Of a stretch of 64,000 nt of DNA, positions 63,082-64,000 are shown piece by piece. A model generated the notes under the pieces. That model ran no database searches. It saw only the letters and a program-made list of their open reading frames with translations, and had not been told where the DNA came from. The stretch is from positions 185,413-249,412 of the forward strand of contig JBAXNN010000003.1 of NCBI GenBank assembly GCA_037133755.1. The letters run 5' to 3'. How positions within the stretch are numbered: position 1 is the first letter of the stretch; the number at the start of each line of letters is the position of its first letter. Made by a program: the position numbers and the translations under genes. This DNA is from F1-60-MAGs149 sp037133755. GTDB lineage: Bacteria > Actinomycetota > Thermoleophilia > Gaiellales > F1-60-MAGs149.

Positions 63082-64000
63082 ATGGGCGAGCGCAACGTCG
63101 GCAAGATCGTGGAGATCAAGGGCGTCGTCATCGACGCGGTTTTCCCGGACTCGCTTCCCGCGATCTACGCGGCACTTCATATCCAGACCGCTAATGGCTT
63201 CGTCGTGGCCGAGGTGCAGCAGCACCTGGGCGATAACCGCGTCCGCGCGGTTGCCATGGACTCCACGGACGGTCTGGCGCGCGGTGCCGAGGTCGTCGAC
63301 ACGGGCAGCTCGATCAGCGTTCCCGTCGGCCCGCAGACGCTCGGCCGCATCTTCAATGTCCTTGGCGATGCCATCGACAACGGCGAGCCCGTCACCGGTG
63401 AGCGCTGGGGCATCCACCGCGAGCCGCCGAAGTTCGAGGATCTCGATCCGAAGCCGTCGCTGCTCGAGACCGGCATCAAGGTCGTCGACCTGCTCGCGCC
63501 GTACACGAAGGGCGGCAAAATCGGCCTCTTCGGCGGTGCCGGCGTCGGCAAGACCGTGCTCATTCAGGAGCTCATCAACAACATCGCGACGCAGCACGGC
63601 GGCCTGTCCGTCTTCGCCGGCGTCGGCGAGCGCACCCGCGAGGGCAACGACCTCTGGCTCGAGATGAAGGAGTCTGGCGTGATCGCCAAGACCGCCCTCG
63701 TCTACGGCCAGATGAACGAGCCGCCGGGAGCCCGCCTCCGCGTCGCCCTGTCCGGCCTGACGATGGCGGAGTACTTCCGCGACGTCGACGGCCAGGACGT
63801 GCTGCTCTTCGTCGACAACATCTTCCGCTTCACGCAGGCCGGTTCCGAGGTGTCCGCGCTCCTCGGCCGCATGCCGAGCGCCGTGGGCTACCAGCCGACG
63901 CTGGCCACCGAGATGGGCGAGCTGCAGGAGCGCATCACCTCCACGAAGAAGGGCTCGATCACCTCGGTGCAGGCCATCTACGTGCCGGCCGACGACCTGA
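63082..64000 (+). CDS. atpD: ATP synthase F1 subunit beta, C-terminus outside window
   Basis: The catalytic ATP synthase subunit. About 306 of ~470 residues are present. NVGKIVEIKGVVIDAVF opens the beta barrel, Walker A is GLFGGAGVGKTVLIQELI, and VLLFVDNIFRFTQAGSEVSA and GRMPSAVGYQPTLATEMGEL are diagnostic. It is separated from atpG by about 6.5 kb of importer genes, with its own 214-bp leader. Confidence 0.97.
   Translation, partial: MGERNVGKIVEIKGVVIDAVFPDSLPAIYAALHIQTANGFVVAEVQQHLGDNRVRAVAMDSTDGLARGAEVVDTGSSISVPVGPQTLGRIFNVLGDAIDNGEPVTGERWGIHREPPKFEDLDPKPSLLETGIKVVDLLAPYTKGGKIGLFGGAGVGKTVLIQELINNIATQHGGLSVFAGVGERTREGNDLWLEMKESGVIAKTALVYGQMNEPPGARLRVALSGLTMAEYFRDVDGQDVLLFVDNIFRFTQAGSEVSALLGRMPSAVGYQPTLATEMGELQERITSTKKGSITSVQAIYVPADDL

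Overview
The window is 64 kb of high-GC DNA packed with genes and is probably chromosomal. Gene content and order point to an actinobacterium, most likely in or near the Thermoleophilia (Solirubrobacterales). The clues are the block rpmE - DUF1385 - prfA - prmC - glyA - wecA-like - ATP synthase, an F420-type DDN-family oxidoreductase, frequent GTG/TTG starts, and NlpC/P60 wall hydrolases with coiled-coil N termini. The taxonomic call is inference; there is no rRNA or tRNA in the window to anchor it.

Layout. 1-3.7 kb: leuB (cut by the window edge), leuA with a leucine-rich leader peptide, and an MFS transporter. 3.9-6.7 kb: two divergent class III aminotransferases. 6.9-9.1 kb: two secreted NlpC/P60 proteins. 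9.5-16.5 kb: a reverse-strand block with a C5-epimerase-like secreted protein, a lipoprotein and pstB-pstA-pstC-pstS preceded by a secreted protein. 17.1-18.9 kb: etfB-etfA. 19.2-21.5 kb: arsJ and its partner GAPDH (arsenate detoxification). 21.6-28.7 kb: a GAF/PucR-type regulator divergent from a glutamine-synthetase-like gene, three glutamate-synthase-domain genes (mgsA, mgsB, mgsC-like) and an unrecognised 153-aa protein. 28.9-32.8 kb: small accessory genes and an IclR regulator. 33.0-37.7 kb: a heterotetrameric sarcosine oxidase / N-methylglutamate dehydrogenase-like operon, divergent from fhs (37.9-39.6 kb). 40-45 kb: a reverse operon of amino acid/amine permease, Usp-like protein, a second glutamine-synthetase-like enzyme and an acyl-CoA-dehydrogenase-fold protein. 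45.1-56.6 kb: the translation / SHMT / ATP synthase block. 56.7-62.9 kb: a complete dipeptide-type ABC importer lying between atpG and atpD. 63.1 kb to the end: atpD (cut by the window edge).

How the genes fit together. The 23.6-28.7 kb and 33.0-39.6 kb blocks resemble the N-methylglutamate route for methylated amines: a gamma-glutamylmethylamide synthetase-like ligase, a three-part N-methylglutamate synthase, an N-methylglutamate dehydrogenase, and one-carbon handling by Fhs and GlyA. EtfAB is a plausible electron acceptor for the dehydrogenase. The dehydrogenase is unusual: its delta subunit has lost three of the four zinc ligands, its alpha subunit has an intact plant-type [2Fe-2S] cysteine set, and the beta gene is last in the operon.

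The most striking non-coding signal is in the intergenic spaces, which are filled with long inverted repeats. One family is a perfect inverted pair of 33-mers around a 33-38 bp loop (three loci; the sequence changes between loci but both arms change together). A second family is a 62-65 bp hairpin built from two recognisable arm types (seven loci). There are also three single-locus inverted duplications of gene ends: a 79-bp palindrome covering the end of an NlpC gene, one over the end of the epimerase-like gene, and one over the glyA leader and start codon.
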